Of a stretch of 33,780 bases of DNA, positions 5,623 to 15,291 are shown piece after piece. Position numbers and translations under genes: made by a program. Each line of letters begins with the position of its first letter. The stretch's first letter is position 1. A model generated the notes under the pieces. That model did not search any database. It saw only the letters and a program-made list of their open reading frames with translations, and had not been told where the DNA came from. The stretch spans positions 1 to 33,780 of the forward strand of contig CADBGD010000009.1 of NCBI GenBank assembly GCA_902794115.1. The letters are read 5' to 3'. The DNA comes from Oscillospiraceae bacterium (lineage in GTDB: Bacteria; Bacillota; Clostridia; Saccharofermentanales; Saccharofermentanaceae).

Positions 5623-8396
5623 TGGATCGCAGAGGCGAGAAAGGCCATGAACTGACCGGTGTGATGATGTTTGCGATGGCTGTTCTTTTAGGACTGTCCT
5701 ATTATCTGCCGCTGACTGTTACCGGTGCACTGGGAAAGATCCTTCGGGGCGTCGGAACCGGTCTGATCGGTGTGTCTGCCTATTTTGTACCGGTGATCCT
5801 TCTTTACGCATCCATTGATTTCTTCCTGGAGAAGAGACCGGATGTGGCGCCGATGCGTGTCCGTTCTGTCCTGATCCTGCTGTTATGTGTGTCTTCGATC
5901 CTGGCGGTATGTACCGTAAGTCCGGTCTATATCAAGGCCGCCTGCGCCGTGCCGCCGAAAAATGATGTGCCGGTCACGAAGGTTTTCTCGCTCCTGTGGA
6001 AGATGGGAATGGAGCCTTCCGCATTGGGCGCACCGGAGAAAGACATCGTCCTTTCCGGCGGTGTTGTCGGTGGTTCCATCGCGCTGGCTCTTCGTGAAGT
6101 TGCTGCCAAGGCAGGTGCATTGATCATTCTTTTTGCATTTACTCTTTCCCAGATCGTGCTGATCTTTAATATCAGTATTTCCGATACCGCAGCAAAAACG
6201 GCCGAAGTGATCCGTAATACCGGTCACAAGGGAATGGAAGTGCTTCGTCAGGACCGCCAGTACAGAGAAAGAGAACGGGCGATGCGGCAAAGACAGCTTC
6301 AGAGCCGCCCCAAGAGCGGACGAGTATCTTATGTGGTCAATCCGCCGATCTCTCCGTTTGAAGAGCCGGATGGACCTCAGGGCTTCATTGATCTGGAAGG
6401 TACCGAAGTGAAGATGAATCAGGAGCCGTGGGAAGAAAGAGAGAAGAGTTTTGATTTTGATCTTCTCCACGACGAAGATACCGCGCCGGAAGCCAGAAAA
6501 GTGGCAGTAATGCCGGAACCCCGTGTGGACATCAGTTTCAGTAATCCGCCTGCCCCGAAGAAAAATACAGCACCTGATCCGAATGAACCCCAGTGGTACG
6601 ATCTTCCACCGGAAGGTCCGGCTCCGGGTTCCATTCTGCCTTCTCCGAAAGTAGATCCGAATCAGGTAGTGGAATATCGTGTCCATGAAGAAGGCGGCAC
6701 CCAGATCCGTGTGCCTGACCTGAACGGTGTGGAACCGAATACAGTTCCGCTGAATTCTCAACCCGCTACCTATGCCCCTTCTCCGGACGCACCGGTGATC
6801 CCGGTTGCGGAAGAACCGCAGGAGCCGGCACCGGCTGCTGCACCGATCCCTGCTGTGGCTCAGGTAGAGGAGACGAGAAGCTTTGTGACAAACGCCTCTT
6901 CGTCTTCGGAAGCAAAAGCACCTGCCCAGGCAGTGAAGAACAAGAAGTTCACCCATGCGCCGACCACGCTGCTTTCCCATGACAAGCCGAAGACGGCACC
7001 TCGTGGTGCCAACGGTCAGGATGCGGAAGGCATGAAGCTGGTTGCCGCACTGAAGAGTTTCGGTATTGAGACCACGTTAAGCGATGTGACACGTGGTCCG
7101 GCGATCACACGATTTGAAGTGGTTCCGGCTCCGGGTATCAAGGTCAGCCGGATTACGAACCTTTCCGATGATATTGCACTGGCACTGGCGGCCAGAAGTA
7201 TTCGTATCGAGGCCCCGATCCCGGGTAAATCCGCTGTCGGTATCGAGGTGCCGAATAAAGAAGTGGAGCCTGTAAACTTAGGTAATCTTCTGGATTCGCC
7301 CGCGTTCCGGAAAGCGGAGTCTGCACTGACTGTGGCTCTCGGTAAAGATATTCCGGGAAGCCCGATCCTTTGTGATCTGGCAAGAATGCCGCACCTTCTG
7401 ATCGCCGGTGCGACCGGTTCCGGTAAGTCAGTCTGCATCAACTCGATCCTGATCAGTATTTTGTGTCATGCCTCTCCTGCACAGGTGAGAATGATCATGG
7501 TCGACCCGAAGGTGGTTGAGCTTGCCGTTTATAACGGGATCCCGCATCTTCTTTGCCCGGTCGTAACGGATGCGAAGAAGGCGGCCAATGCCTTGAACTG
7601 GGCTGTCCGTGAGATGACTGACCGTTATGCCAAGTTTGCGGATGCCTCTGTCCGTGACTTTAAAGGATATAACGATTATCAGAGAATGAACGGGGACCCG
7701 GAGCTTCCTCTGATCCTGGTCGTTGTTGATGAGCTTGCCGACCTGATGCAGGTGGCGGCAAAAGAAGTGGAAGAGTCCATTTCCCGACTGACAGCTATGG
7801 CCCGTGCCGCCGGTATCCATCTTCTGATCGCGACCCAGCGTCCTTCAGTTGACGTTATCACCGGTGTCATCAAGGCCAATATTCCGTCCCGTATCGCGTT
7901 TGCGGTAGCCAGCCAGGTCGACAGCCGTACGATCCTGGATATGGTGGGTGCCGAAAAGCTTCTTGGTAAAGGTGACATGCTCTACTATCCGCAAAGTGCC
8001 GCTAAGCCGATCCGTGGCCAGGGTGCATTTGTATCCGATAAAGAAGTTGAAGAAATTGTCACGTATATAAAGAAGAATAATGTTGTACAATATGATGAGG
8101 AGATGGCAGAAGCCATCGTCAATTCTTCCAAGTCCGGTTCCACGTCGGCACCGGGAGCTTCTGACGGAGACGGGGAAGATGAGCTCTTCAACGATGCGGT
8201 AGATGTGGTACTTCAGGCAGGCTATGCTTCAGTATCGATCCTGCAAAGAAGACTGAATCTCGGTTATCCGCGTGCCTCCCGACTGATCGACCGCATGGCG
8301 GATAAGGGCTATATCGGTCCCTTTGAGGGAAGTAAACCAAGAAAGATCCTGATCGATCCGGCTCAATGGCTGGAAATCAAGGCAAAGAAAGGATAA
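5622..8396 (+). CDS. ftsK: DNA translocase FtsK/SpoIIIE
   Basis: A 924-residue chromosome-pumping motor acting at the division or sporulation septum. The N-terminus (about 1-190) contains about four membrane helices. A long Pro/Glu/Ala-rich linker (about 210-440) follows, then the RecA-like motor with Walker A GATGSGKS at 596-603 and Walker B VVVDELADLM around Asp703. The C-terminal gamma winged helix (about 853-915, AVDVVLQAGYASVSILQRR) reads polar DNA motifs. The start ATG overlaps the nudF stop (TGATG). The length is slightly above Bacillus SpoIIIE because of the linker. Sequence alone does not say whether it works in division, sporulation or both. Confidence 0.96.
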   Translation: MDRRGEKGHELTGVMMFAMAVLLGLSYYLPLTVTGALGKILRGVGTGLIGVSAYFVPVILLYASIDFFLEKRPDVAPMRVRSVLILLLCVSSILAVCTVSPVYIKAACAVPPKNDVPVTKVFSLLWKMGMEPSALGAPEKDIVLSGGVVGGSIALALREVAAKAGALIILFAFTLSQIVLIFNISISDTAAKTAEVIRNTGHKGMEVLRQDRQYRERERAMRQRQLQSRPKSGRVSYVVNPPISPFEEPDGPQGFIDLEGTEVKMNQEPWEEREKSFDFDLLHDEDTAPEARKVAVMPEPRVDISFSNPPAPKKNTAPDPNEPQWYDLPPEGPAPGSILPSPKVDPNQVVEYRVHEEGGTQIRVPDLNGVEPNTVPLNSQPATYAPSPDAPVIPVAEEPQEPAPAAAPIPAVAQVEETRSFVTNASSSSEAKAPAQAVKNKKFTHAPTTLLSHDKPKTAPRGANGQDAEGMKLVAALKSFGIETTLSDVTRGPAITRFEVVPAPGIKVSRITNLSDDIALALAARSIRIEAPIPGKSAVGIEVPNKEVEPVNLGNLLDSPAFRKAESALTVALGKDIPGSPILCDLARMPHLLIAGATGSGKSVCINSILISILCHASPAQVRMIMVDPKVVELAVYNGIPHLLCPVVTDAKKAANALNWAVREMTDRYAKFADASVRDFKGYNDYQRMNGDPELPLILVVVDELADLMQVAAKEVEESISRLTAMARAAGIHLLIATQRPSVDVITGVIKANIPSRIAFAVASQVDSRTILDMVGAEKLLGKGDMLYYPQSAAKPIRGQGAFVSDKEVEEIVTYIKKNNVVQYDEEMAEAIVNSSKSGSTSAPGASDGDGEDELFNDAVDVVLQAGYASVSILQRRLNLGYPRASRLIDRMADKGYIGPFEGSKPRKILIDPAQWLEIKAKKG

Positions 8397-8402
8397 TTAT
8401 AT

Positions 8403-9266
8403 ATGAGCGCTACAATTATTTCCGGTAAAGAATTATCATCCCTGATCCGTGAACGGATCAGTAAAGAGACGGCGGAGCTGACCGCAAAATACGGTAAGCA
8501 GCCGGGTCTGGCTGTGATCCAGGTCGGTGAAGATCCGGCTTCCTCTATCTATGTCAATAACAAGAAGAAGGCCTGCGAGCAGGTCGGCTTTAAGTCTTTC
8601 GGTTATTCGCTGCCGGACAGCGCTTCTGAAAAAGAACTTTTGGAACTGATCGATACACTGAACAAGGACGAAAATGTGCATGGCATCCTTTGCCAGCTCC
8701 CGCTTCCGAAGCATATGGATGAATTCTCCGTGATCTGTGCCATTGCGCCGGAAAAAGATGTTGACGGTTTCCACCCGGTAAATAAGGGCCTTCTGACCAT
8801 CGGCCGCGAGTGCCTCGTTTCCTGCACCCCGAAGGGCTGTGTGGAACTTCTGAAATATGCCAATGTGGATATGTCCGGTAAGAATTGCGTAGTTATCGGC
8901 AGAAGTAATATCGTCGGAAAGCCGGTTGCTTCCCTGATGCTTCAGGAAAATGCCACTGTAACAGTAGTGCATTCCAAGACGAAGAATATTAAGGAGATCT
9001 GCAAGCAGGCGGATATCCTTATTGTAGCGATCGGTAAGCAGGGATTTGTAACAAAGGATTTCGTAAAAGAAGGCGCGGTCATTATCGATGTAGGTATCAA
9101 CCGCTGCGAAGATGGTAAAGTCCGCGGTGACGTGGATTTTGACGATGTGGTGGATATTGCTTCGGCCATTACCCCGGTTCCGGGCGGAGTGGGTCCGATG
9201 ACCATTACCATGTTACTTCAGAATACACTGGAAGCATTCACCAGAATCGAGAAAGGACGGGCATAA
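8403..9266 (+). CDS. folD: Bifunctional methylenetetrahydrofolate dehydrogenase/cyclohydrolase
   Basis: A 287-residue enzyme that interconverts 5,10-methylene- and 10-formyl-tetrahydrofolate in one-carbon metabolism. The visible signatures are YVNNKKKACEQVG (catalytic Tyr and Lys), CQLPLPKH, the NADP-binding VVIGRSNIVGKPVA and PVPGGVGPMT. AAAGGA lies just before the ATG. It starts 6 nt after the ftsK stop and ends 3 nt before cinA. Its length is normal. Confidence 0.96.
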   Translation: MSATIISGKELSSLIRERISKETAELTAKYGKQPGLAVIQVGEDPASSIYVNNKKKACEQVGFKSFGYSLPDSASEKELLELIDTLNKDENVHGILCQLPLPKHMDEFSVICAIAPEKDVDGFHPVNKGLLTIGRECLVSCTPKGCVELLKYANVDMSGKNCVVIGRSNIVGKPVASLMLQENATVTVVHSKTKNIKEICKQADILIVAIGKQGFVTKDFVKEGAVIIDVGINRCEDGKVRGDVDFDDVVDIASAITPVPGGVGPMTITMLLQNTLEAFTRIEKGRA

Positions 9267-9269
9267 GAT

Positions 9270-10535
9270 ATGCTTATTAAGACTGCGGAAATAATCTGTG
9301 TAGGTACTGAACTTCTGATGGGGCAGACCCTCAATACCAACTCCCAGTTTCTTGCCAAGGAAATGGTTTCTTTAGGTATTGCTTCCTACCACCAGGTCGT
9401 GGTCGGAGATAACCATGAGCGGCTTGCGGAGCAGATCAGAGAAAGTGCTTCCCGTGCAGACCTGATCATTCTCACAGGCGGTCTGGGTCCCACCACGGAT
9501 GATATCACCATGGGTGTGGCCGCAGATGTGGCCGGAAAAGAACTTGTCTTTGACGAGGAAAGCTTTAAGAATATCACAGAGTATTTCCGCAAGATGTGCC
9601 GGAATATGCCGAAGAATAACAGAAAGCAGGCTATGCTGCCGGAAGGCTGCACGATCCTGAAGAATAACAACGGTACGGCTCCGGGCGCGATGTTCGAATA
9701 TGCCTGTCCGACCGATGAAGATCCGGACCGTGTCGTACATTTTGTTCTGCTCCCGGGTCCGCCGTCTGAAATGTCATTAATGTTCACAGAGCAGGTTCGT
9801 CCGCTTCTGGAGAAGATGAGTGATACCAAGTTTGTTACGAAATTTGTGCACCTGTTCGGTATAGGTGAATCCGATGCGGCTGACCGGATCTCGGACCTGA
9901 TCGATAATCAGACCAATCCGACCATTGCCCCCTATGCCATGACAGGCGAGTGCTATTTCCGGATCACCCAGCGGATCGAAAAAGGGGAAGAGGAGAAAGA
10001 CCTCATTACTCCGATCATTGATACCATGCGGGAGCGTTTCGGTCAGTGCATTTATGAGGTCGGTGACCGTCCTTTGAAGCAGGTTGCGTATGATCTCCTT
10101 CTGGAAAAAGGAAAAACAGTCTGCTTTGCCGAAAGCTGTACTGCAGGTATGGTGTCTTCCGAATTTGTAGATATCCCGGGCGCATCTCAGGTATTTATGG
10201 GTTCTGTAGTGACCTATGGCAACAAGGTAAAGTCCAATCTTCTCGGAGTATCCACAGATGTTCTGGATAACCTGGGTGCCGTCTCCCGCGAATGTGCGCA
10301 GGAGATGGCAGAAGGTGCCAGAAAACTTCTGGGTACCGATATTGCCGTGTCCATCACCGGTATTGCCGGTCCGACAGGTGAAAGTGCTGCAAAGCCGGTA
10401 GGTCTTGTTTATCTGGCGATTTCGGACGAAAACGGTACTGAGGTCAAAGAAGTGCACCTGAGCGGTAACCGTATGCGTGTCCGCCGCGTGGCTGTTCTTC
10501 ATGCCTTTAATATGATTCGAATGAGACTTTCATGA
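9270..10535 (+). CDS. cinA: CinA family protein (nicotinamide-nucleotide amidase)
   Basis: A 421-residue two-domain protein. The N-terminal MoaB/COG1058 domain carries VGTELLMGQTLNTNSQFLA and LTGGLGPTTDD. The C-terminal amidase domain (about 270-421) carries FAESCTAGMVSSEF, VTYGNKVKSNLLGV and SITGIAGPTG. CinA deamidates nicotinamide mononucleotide and its N-terminal domain has ADP-ribose pyrophosphatase activity in characterised members. It is often found near recA, as here with murJ between, and with a Nudix ADP-ribose hydrolase in the same operon. The last 4 nt (ATGA) overlap murJ. Confidence 0.95.
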   Translation: MLIKTAEIICVGTELLMGQTLNTNSQFLAKEMVSLGIASYHQVVVGDNHERLAEQIRESASRADLIILTGGLGPTTDDITMGVAADVAGKELVFDEESFKNITEYFRKMCRNMPKNNRKQAMLPEGCTILKNNNGTAPGAMFEYACPTDEDPDRVVHFVLLPGPPSEMSLMFTEQVRPLLEKMSDTKFVTKFVHLFGIGESDAADRISDLIDNQTNPTIAPYAMTGECYFRITQRIEKGEEEKDLITPIIDTMRERFGQCIYEVGDRPLKQVAYDLLLEKGKTVCFAESCTAGMVSSEFVDIPGASQVFMGSVVTYGNKVKSNLLGVSTDVLDNLGAVSRECAQEMAEGARKLLGTDIAVSITGIAGPTGESAAKPVGLVYLAISDENGTEVKEVHLSGNRMRVRRVAVLHAFNMIRMRLS

Positions 10536-12160
10536 GTAATACAGAGGGAAGTAAAGCGGTCAAACCGCAGTCAGGAAATAAGCCGGCCAAGAGTATTGCA
10601 TTCTCTACGGTCATCATGATCATCGGATTATTCTTTTCCAAGGGATCCAGTTTCCTTAGAAATATTCTGGTGGCCCATTTCTTTAACGGTACATATCGGG
10701 ATGCTTTTATTGCCGCATTCCTGATCCCGGATTTTTTCTTTGCTTTATTAGTCGGCGGATCGATCCAATCGGCGATCACTCCGACTCTTTCCCGTGCTAT
10801 TGAACAGAAGACACTGAAGAAGACTTGGAAAGGTGTCAGTGTCTTTGTTACCTGGATGAGCCTGATCCTTCTGGGCGCGATCGCTTTCGGAGAGATCTTT
10901 TCGAATTCCCTTTATAAGATCTTTTATCAGGGAGATAATCCGGAAGTGGTCAGACTTGCCGGAAACATGGCCCGATCTCTTTATCCGCAGATCTTCTTCA
11001 TGATGCTGGCGGCGCTTTGCATCGGTGTTTTAAACGCCTATAAAAAGTTCGGTTCCACAGCATTCGGACCTACGATCTATAACGTAGGTGTACTGATCGC
11101 CATCGGTTTCTTAGGAGCTTCCAATCCGAGTTCTCTCTATATGACCGGTGTAGGCATTATGGCGGCGGCGATGCTTTTCTTCATTTACCAGCTCTATATG
11201 GGCAGAAGAGAAGTGGTCCATTATAAGCCGTCTTTAGATACGAAAGATCCGGAATTCCGAAAACTATTCAAGCTTGCGGTGCCGATTCTGATCTCTGCCT
11301 CTATCGTGCAGCTGAATATTCTCCTTTTGAATTCTTTCGCTTCGCGCTTTGATGAGGGTTCCATTTATGCGCTGAATAATGCGTCGACTCTGTGGCAGCT
11401 GCCGTACGGTATCTTTGCTGTCGGTATCGGAAATGTTATGCTGCCTTCACTGGCAACATTCTTTTCCGCCAAGAAGTATAAAGAGTCGAGTGAGCTTTTA
11501 TCGAGCAGTATTAAGAATGCGCTGTTCCTGACGATCCCTTGTGCCGGTATTTTCCTGATCCTTCGTTTTGATCTGGTCAAGGCCGTATATCAGTGGGGAT
11601 CCAGTTATACAGATGAAAATGCCCATCTGGCGGCCATGTTCCTGATCGGATACTGTGCCTCCATCGTGATCCAGTCTGTGATCTTTATTTTGAATCAGGC
11701 ATTCTATGCAATCGAGAACACGAAGTTCCCGCTGTTTGCCGGTATCGTGTCCATGGCGGTCAATTTCATCCTCTGCTATGTGTTTGTGGAGAGCGGTATG
11801 GGTCCGATGTCGATTACGGTTGCCTATTCCATCTCCTGTGCGGTAAGACTTGTGCTTCTGGCTATGGTATACAGCCGCAATAAGAGACTGGCTCCGAAAA
11901 AGCTCCGTCTCTTCCTTGTAAAGTCTGTGGTATGTCTTCTGGTCATGATGGCAGGACTGTTCCTTATCAGCTATCTTCCGGTTGCTCCGCAAAGAAAGAT
12001 CTTCCATCTGGCGTGGTTCTGTATCCAGAGTTTCCTGGGATTCGGTCTTTATTTTGCTACCGCTTTCCTCCTTCGCATGGAAGAGCTGCAGGCTGCGTAT
12101 AACAAGTATCTTTCCCGTTTCTTCCGTAGAAGAAAAGCCGCTCCGGCTAAGGGAAAGTGA
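10532..12160 (+). CDS. murJ: Lipid II flippase MurJ
   Basis: A 542-residue polytopic membrane protein of the MurJ/MviN family, which moves lipid II across the membrane for peptidoglycan synthesis. The N-terminal motif (FFSKGSSFLRNILVAHFFNG), PDFFFALLVGGSIQSAITPTLS and WQLPYGIFAVGIGNVMLPSL are characteristic. About 14 hydrophobic segments are spread over the sequence and the C-terminus is basic (RFFRRRKAAPAKGK). It is the last gene of the proC operon and translation is coupled to cinA through ATGA. No terminator precedes the recA promoter, so some readthrough into recA is possible. Confidence 0.94.
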   Translation: MSNTEGSKAVKPQSGNKPAKSIAFSTVIMIIGLFFSKGSSFLRNILVAHFFNGTYRDAFIAAFLIPDFFFALLVGGSIQSAITPTLSRAIEQKTLKKTWKGVSVFVTWMSLILLGAIAFGEIFSNSLYKIFYQGDNPEVVRLAGNMARSLYPQIFFMMLAALCIGVLNAYKKFGSTAFGPTIYNVGVLIAIGFLGASNPSSLYMTGVGIMAAAMLFFIYQLYMGRREVVHYKPSLDTKDPEFRKLFKLAVPILISASIVQLNILLLNSFASRFDEGSIYALNNASTLWQLPYGIFAVGIGNVMLPSLATFFSAKKYKESSELLSSSIKNALFLTIPCAGIFLILRFDLVKAVYQWGSSYTDENAHLAAMFLIGYCASIVIQSVIFILNQAFYAIENTKFPLFAGIVSMAVNFILCYVFVESGMGPMSITVAYSISCAVRLVLLAMVYSRNKRLAPKKLRLFLVKSVVCLLVMMAGLFLISYLPVAPQRKIFHLAWFCIQSFLGFGLYFATAFLLRMEELQAAYNKYLSRFFRRRKAAPAKGK

Positions 12161-12195
12161 ATTCGCTTTTACGTTCGACAAAATTCAGAAAAACA

Positions 12196-12209
12196 TCGAC
12201 GATTGTCGA
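12196..12209. repeat. Inverted repeat TCGAC-N4-GTCGA upstream of recA
   Basis: A perfect 5-bp inverted repeat with a 4-nt spacer (TCGAC GATT GTCGA) lies 22 nt upstream of the recA -35 box. It has the same spacer length as the LexA box downstream but not the GAAC/GTTC half-sites. Confidence 0.5.
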
Positions 12210-12230
12210 AAAAATCTTGCCCGAAAACCC

Positions 12231-12259
12231 TTGACGTTATGGTAATGTATTGTTAAGAT
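12231..12259 (+). promoter_or_regulatory. recA promoter
   Basis: TTGACG (12231-12236), a 17-nt spacer and TAAGAT (12254-12259) form a strong sigma-A promoter. The expected start of transcription is near 12266. Confidence 0.87.
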
Positions 12260-12270
12260 GAATAGCAAAG

Positions 12271-12282
12271 GAACGAATGTTC
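12271..12282. promoter_or_regulatory. LexA operator (SOS box) of recA
   Basis: GAAC-GAAT-GTTC matches the Gram-positive LexA consensus GAAC-N4-GTTC exactly. It lies at about +5 to +16 of the recA promoter, where bound repressor would block transcription. This implies DNA-damage induction of recA and probably recX. Confidence 0.88.
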
Positions 12283-12297
12283 GACAAGGAGGAAACT

Positions 12298-13407
12298 ATG
12301 GCGAAGAAAGATTCCGGTAAGTCCGCACAGGACGTTTCGAAGAAAGTAGATAGCGAGCGCGCCAAGGCGTTAGATGCGGCTTTAGCGCAGATCGAGAAGC
12401 AGTTCGGCAAGGGCGCGGTAATGCGTCTGGGTGAGCAGACCGGTATGGTGGTCGATGTGATTCCGACCGGTGCACTGACATTGGACCTGGCACTGGGTGT
12501 CGGTGGTCTTCCGAAGGGAAGAATCATCGAAGTATATGGTCCTGAATCTTCCGGTAAGACCACGGTTGCGCTCCATGTTGTTGCAGAGTCTCAGAAGCAG
12601 GGCGGAACGGCAGCCTTTATCGATGCCGAGCATGCTCTGGATCCGGTATATGCTGCCAAGATCGGCGTAAATATTGATGAACTGATCGTGTCTCAGCCGG
12701 ATACAGGTGAGCAGGCGCTGGAGATCACAGAAGCACTCGTTCGAAGCGGTGCTGTGGATGTTGTGGTCATCGACTCGGTTGCGGCTCTTGTTCCGAAGGC
12801 GGAGATCGATGGTGAGATGGGTGATTCCCACGTAGGTCTTCAGGCACGACTGATGTCGCAGGCTCTCCGTAAGCTTGCCGGTATCATCAGCAAGTCCAGC
12901 ACAGTATGTATCTTTATCAACCAGCTCCGTGAGAAGGTGGGTATCATGTTCGGTAATCCGGAGACCACACCTGGCGGACGTGCCCTTAAGTTCTATTCAT
13001 CTGTCCGTCTGGATGTCCGTCGTGTCGAGTCTCTCCGTAACGGTGGTGAGGTCATCGGTAACCATACACGTGTCAAGGTAGTAAAGAATAAGGTGGCTCC
13101 GCCGTTCCGCGAAGCGGAATTCGATATCATGTACGGTGAAGGTATATCCAAGGAAGGCTGCATTATTGACCTGGCTGTGGATAAGGACATTATGGAAAAG
13201 AGCGGTTCCTGGTTTGCCTATAATGGTCAGAAGATCGGTCAGGGCAAGGATAATGCCAAGAGCTATCTGAAGGAGCATCCGGAAGTAAGAGATGAGATCG
13301 AGCAGAAGATACGTGCCTCCCTTTCCGGAAAGGATCTGGAAGAAGGTCCGGTTTCTTCGGATGACGATGATGGTGACGAGGATGATATCCTCGGTATCGA
13401 TATCTGA
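12298..13407 (+). CDS. recA: Recombinase RecA
   Basis: A 369-residue protein forming filaments on single-stranded DNA for homologous recombination and LexA cleavage. The P-loop GPESSGKT is at 81-88, and [29 protein letters not shown] and INQLREKVG are canonical. The C-terminus is acidic (DDDDGDEDD). The ATG at 12298 is chosen because AAGGAGG (12286-12292) is well placed; an in-frame ATG at 12277 lies inside the LexA box and lacks a binding site. recX follows 5 nt after the stop. Confidence 0.98.
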   Translation: MAKKDSGKSAQDVSKKVDSERAKALDAALAQIEKQFGKGAVMRLGEQTGMVVDVIPTGALTLDLALGVGGLPKGRIIEVYGPESSGKTTVALHVVAESQKQGGTAAFIDAEHALDPVYAAKIGVNIDELIVSQPDTGEQALEITEALVRSGAVDVVVIDSVAALVPKAEIDGEMGDSHVGLQARLMSQALRKLAGIISKSSTVCIFINQLREKVGIMFGNPETTPGGRALKFYSSVRLDVRRVESLRNGGEVIGNHTRVKVVKNKVAPPFREAEFDIMYGEGISKEGCIIDLAVDKDIMEKSGSWFAYNGQKIGQGKDNAKSYLKEHPEVRDEIEQKIRASLSGKDLEEGPVSSDDDDGDEDDILGIDI

Positions 13408-13412
13408 TCTTT

Positions 13413-13898
13413 ATGAACAGAGAACAGCAATATAGCGAAGCAAGAAACAAGGCGATTGCCCATATAGGCATCGCCGTTTCTTCATCCGGAAAGATTCGCG
13501 ATTTCTTACTGGAGAAGGGCTATCCCTCCGATATGGTGGAGGATGTGATCGACCAGCTCTGCGAAGAAAAATATGTGGATGACGTCCGCTATGCCAAAAA
13601 GATCCTAAGAACAAGAAGCGGAAGTAAAGCCGAGGGAAGGGCCAAGCTTTCAATGCGTTTGGAAAACGCCGGTGTGGATACAGACATTGCCCGGAAAGCG
13701 TTATCTTCTCCGGAATATGCAGATGAAAATACGATCATGGATGTGATCCGGGACCGTTTCCCGGCAGGTTCTTTTTCAGCTGATCCCGCTGAAGCGAAGA
13801 GGGAACTGGCAAAAGCGATCCGGTATCTGGAAAGCCGCGGCTATTCTTCTTCCTTGGCACTTTCATCTTTCCGAAAACTTCTGGATGATGTAGAATAA
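13413..13898 (+). CDS. recX: Regulatory protein RecX
   Basis: A 161-residue RecX family protein, which binds RecA filaments and limits their activity. It shows the helical repeats of the family (SGKIRDFLLEKGYP, VIDQLCEEKYVDDVRYAK, and the C-terminal RYLESRGYSSSLA). No clear ribosome binding site precedes the ATG, and with only 5 nt after recA it is probably translated by coupling. It is expected to share the recA promoter and SOS control. Confidence 0.88.
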   Translation: MNREQQYSEARNKAIAHIGIAVSSSGKIRDFLLEKGYPSDMVEDVIDQLCEEKYVDDVRYAKKILRTRSGSKAEGRAKLSMRLENAGVDTDIARKALSSPEYADENTIMDVIRDRFPAGSFSADPAEAKRELAKAIRYLESRGYSSSLALSSFRKLLDDVE

Positions 13899-13929
13899 CC
13901 TTTAAACATGTAAGGGAAGTATGGGTCAA

Positions 13930-15291
13930 ATGAGTACAAAACATACGATTTCCATGATCACTTTGGGTTGTTCCAAGAATCTGGTGGATGCGGAATGCAT
14001 GAGCGCCATTTTACGGGAACAAGGTTATGAGATGGTAGAAGATGTTTCTTCTGCTGAAGCGGTCGTGGTCAATACCTGCGGTTTTATTGAAAGTGCGAAA
14101 AAAGAAGCGATCGATACGATCCTTGAAGTTGCTTCGCTTAAGGGACCGCGTAAGAAACTGAAATTCATCGTTGCAACAGGATGCCTGGCACAGCGCTATC
14201 CGGAAGAGATCAAAAAGAGCCTTCCGGAAGTGGATGCTGTATTAGGTACTTCCCACTATCAGGATATAGCAGCTGTATTGGATAAGCTTTTCGGAAAAGA
14301 GGCTTTTGGCTGGAATGACTATATCGGAAAACCCGGAAGTCTCAAGCATATGAGAAGAGACCGGGAGATCGCGACCAAGCCTTATGCCTGGCTGAAGATC
14401 GCGGAAGGCTGCTCAAATGGCTGTGCTTTCTGTGCGATACCCGGTATCCGCGGCAAATATACTTCCCGTTCGATGGAAGACATCCTGGAAGAAGCTGAGA
14501 TCCTCGTAAAGAACGGATATAAAGAGATCATCCTGGCGGCGCAGGATACCACCAGTTACGGAAAAGATCTCTATGGAAAGAAGTGTCTGGCTGAACTTCT
14601 TCACAAAATGGGGAAGATCAAGAAACTCCAGTCGATCCGTATCATGTATGCCTATATCGACGGCATCGAGGATGAACTGATCGAGGAGATGAAGAATAAT
14701 CCGAAAGTACTGCACTATCTCGATATTCCTGTCCAGCACGGTGATGATGTGATCCTTAAGAAGATGAGAAGAAGAGATACAGTATCTTCGATCACCAGGA
14801 CCTTAAATAAGCTTCGTTCCGCAATGCCGGATATCGTGATCCGTTCCACGATCATGGTGGGTTTCCCGGGAGAAAAAGCGGAGAATTTCGAAAATCTTCT
14901 GAAGAATCTGAAGATATGGCGTTTCCAGTGCCTGGGATGCTTTATCTATTCGCCGGAAGAGAATACCCGCGGTTATGATATGCACCCGCGTGTCCGAAAA
15001 GACGTGGCTCAGAGAAGATATGAGAAAGTCATGGCTCTTCAGCAGGAAATCTCTCTTTCCTATAACCAGGCCCGCATAGGAGAAATTGTCGATGTGACTA
15101 TTGATTCTCCTAGTGAGGATGGTATATTCTACATGGGGCGTTCCTACCGGGAAGCACCGGAAGTCGATCCGGTGATCTTTGTCGCTTCGACCACACGGCC
15201 GCTGGAAGCCGGTGATCAGGTGAAAGTAAAGATCATGGAGTGCACGCCTTATGAATTAACAGGAGTTACAGTAGATGAATCTGCCGAATAA
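13930..15291 (+). CDS. rimO: Ribosomal protein S12 methylthiotransferase RimO
   Basis: A 453-residue radical SAM enzyme that adds a methylthio group to a conserved aspartate of ribosomal protein S12. The N-terminal domain holds three cluster cysteines (Cys14 in TLGCSKN, Cys50 in NTCGF, Cys85 in TGCLAQ). The radical SAM motif CSNGCAFC is at Cys161, Cys165 and Cys168, and a C-terminal TRAM-like domain follows. The TLGCSKNLVDAE start distinguishes RimO from MiaB. AAGGGAAG (13912-13919) is 10 nt before the ATG at 13930 but only 1 nt from an in-frame ATG at 13921, so the later start is chosen. The end overlaps pgsA by 17 nt. Confidence 0.95.
   Translation: MSTKHTISMITLGCSKNLVDAECMSAILREQGYEMVEDVSSAEAVVVNTCGFIESAKKEAIDTILEVASLKGPRKKLKFIVATGCLAQRYPEEIKKSLPEVDAVLGTSHYQDIAAVLDKLFGKEAFGWNDYIGKPGSLKHMRRDREIATKPYAWLKIAEGCSNGCAFCAIPGIRGKYTSRSMEDILEEAEILVKNGYKEIILAAQDTTSYGKDLYGKKCLAELLHKMGKIKKLQSIRIMYAYIDGIEDELIEEMKNNPKVLHYLDIPVQHGDDVILKKMRRRDTVSSITRTLNKLRSAMPDIVIRSTIMVGFPGEKAENFENLLKNLKIWRFQCLGCFIYSPEENTRGYDMHPRVRKDVAQRRYEKVMALQQEISLSYNQARIGEIVDVTIDSPSEDGIFYMGRSYREAPEVDPVIFVASTTRPLEAGDQVKVKIMECTPYELTGVTVDESAE

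Noticed and set aside
5883-6980. A 365-codon open frame on the - strand inside ftsK
   Set aside because: It is the complement of the FtsK linker and is rich in Arg, His and Cys without domain signals; the + strand gene is unmistakable.
9777-10502. A 241-codon open frame on the - strand inside cinA
   Set aside because: It lies wholly opposite the conserved CinA C-terminal domain, lacks a ribosome binding site and has no recognisable motif.
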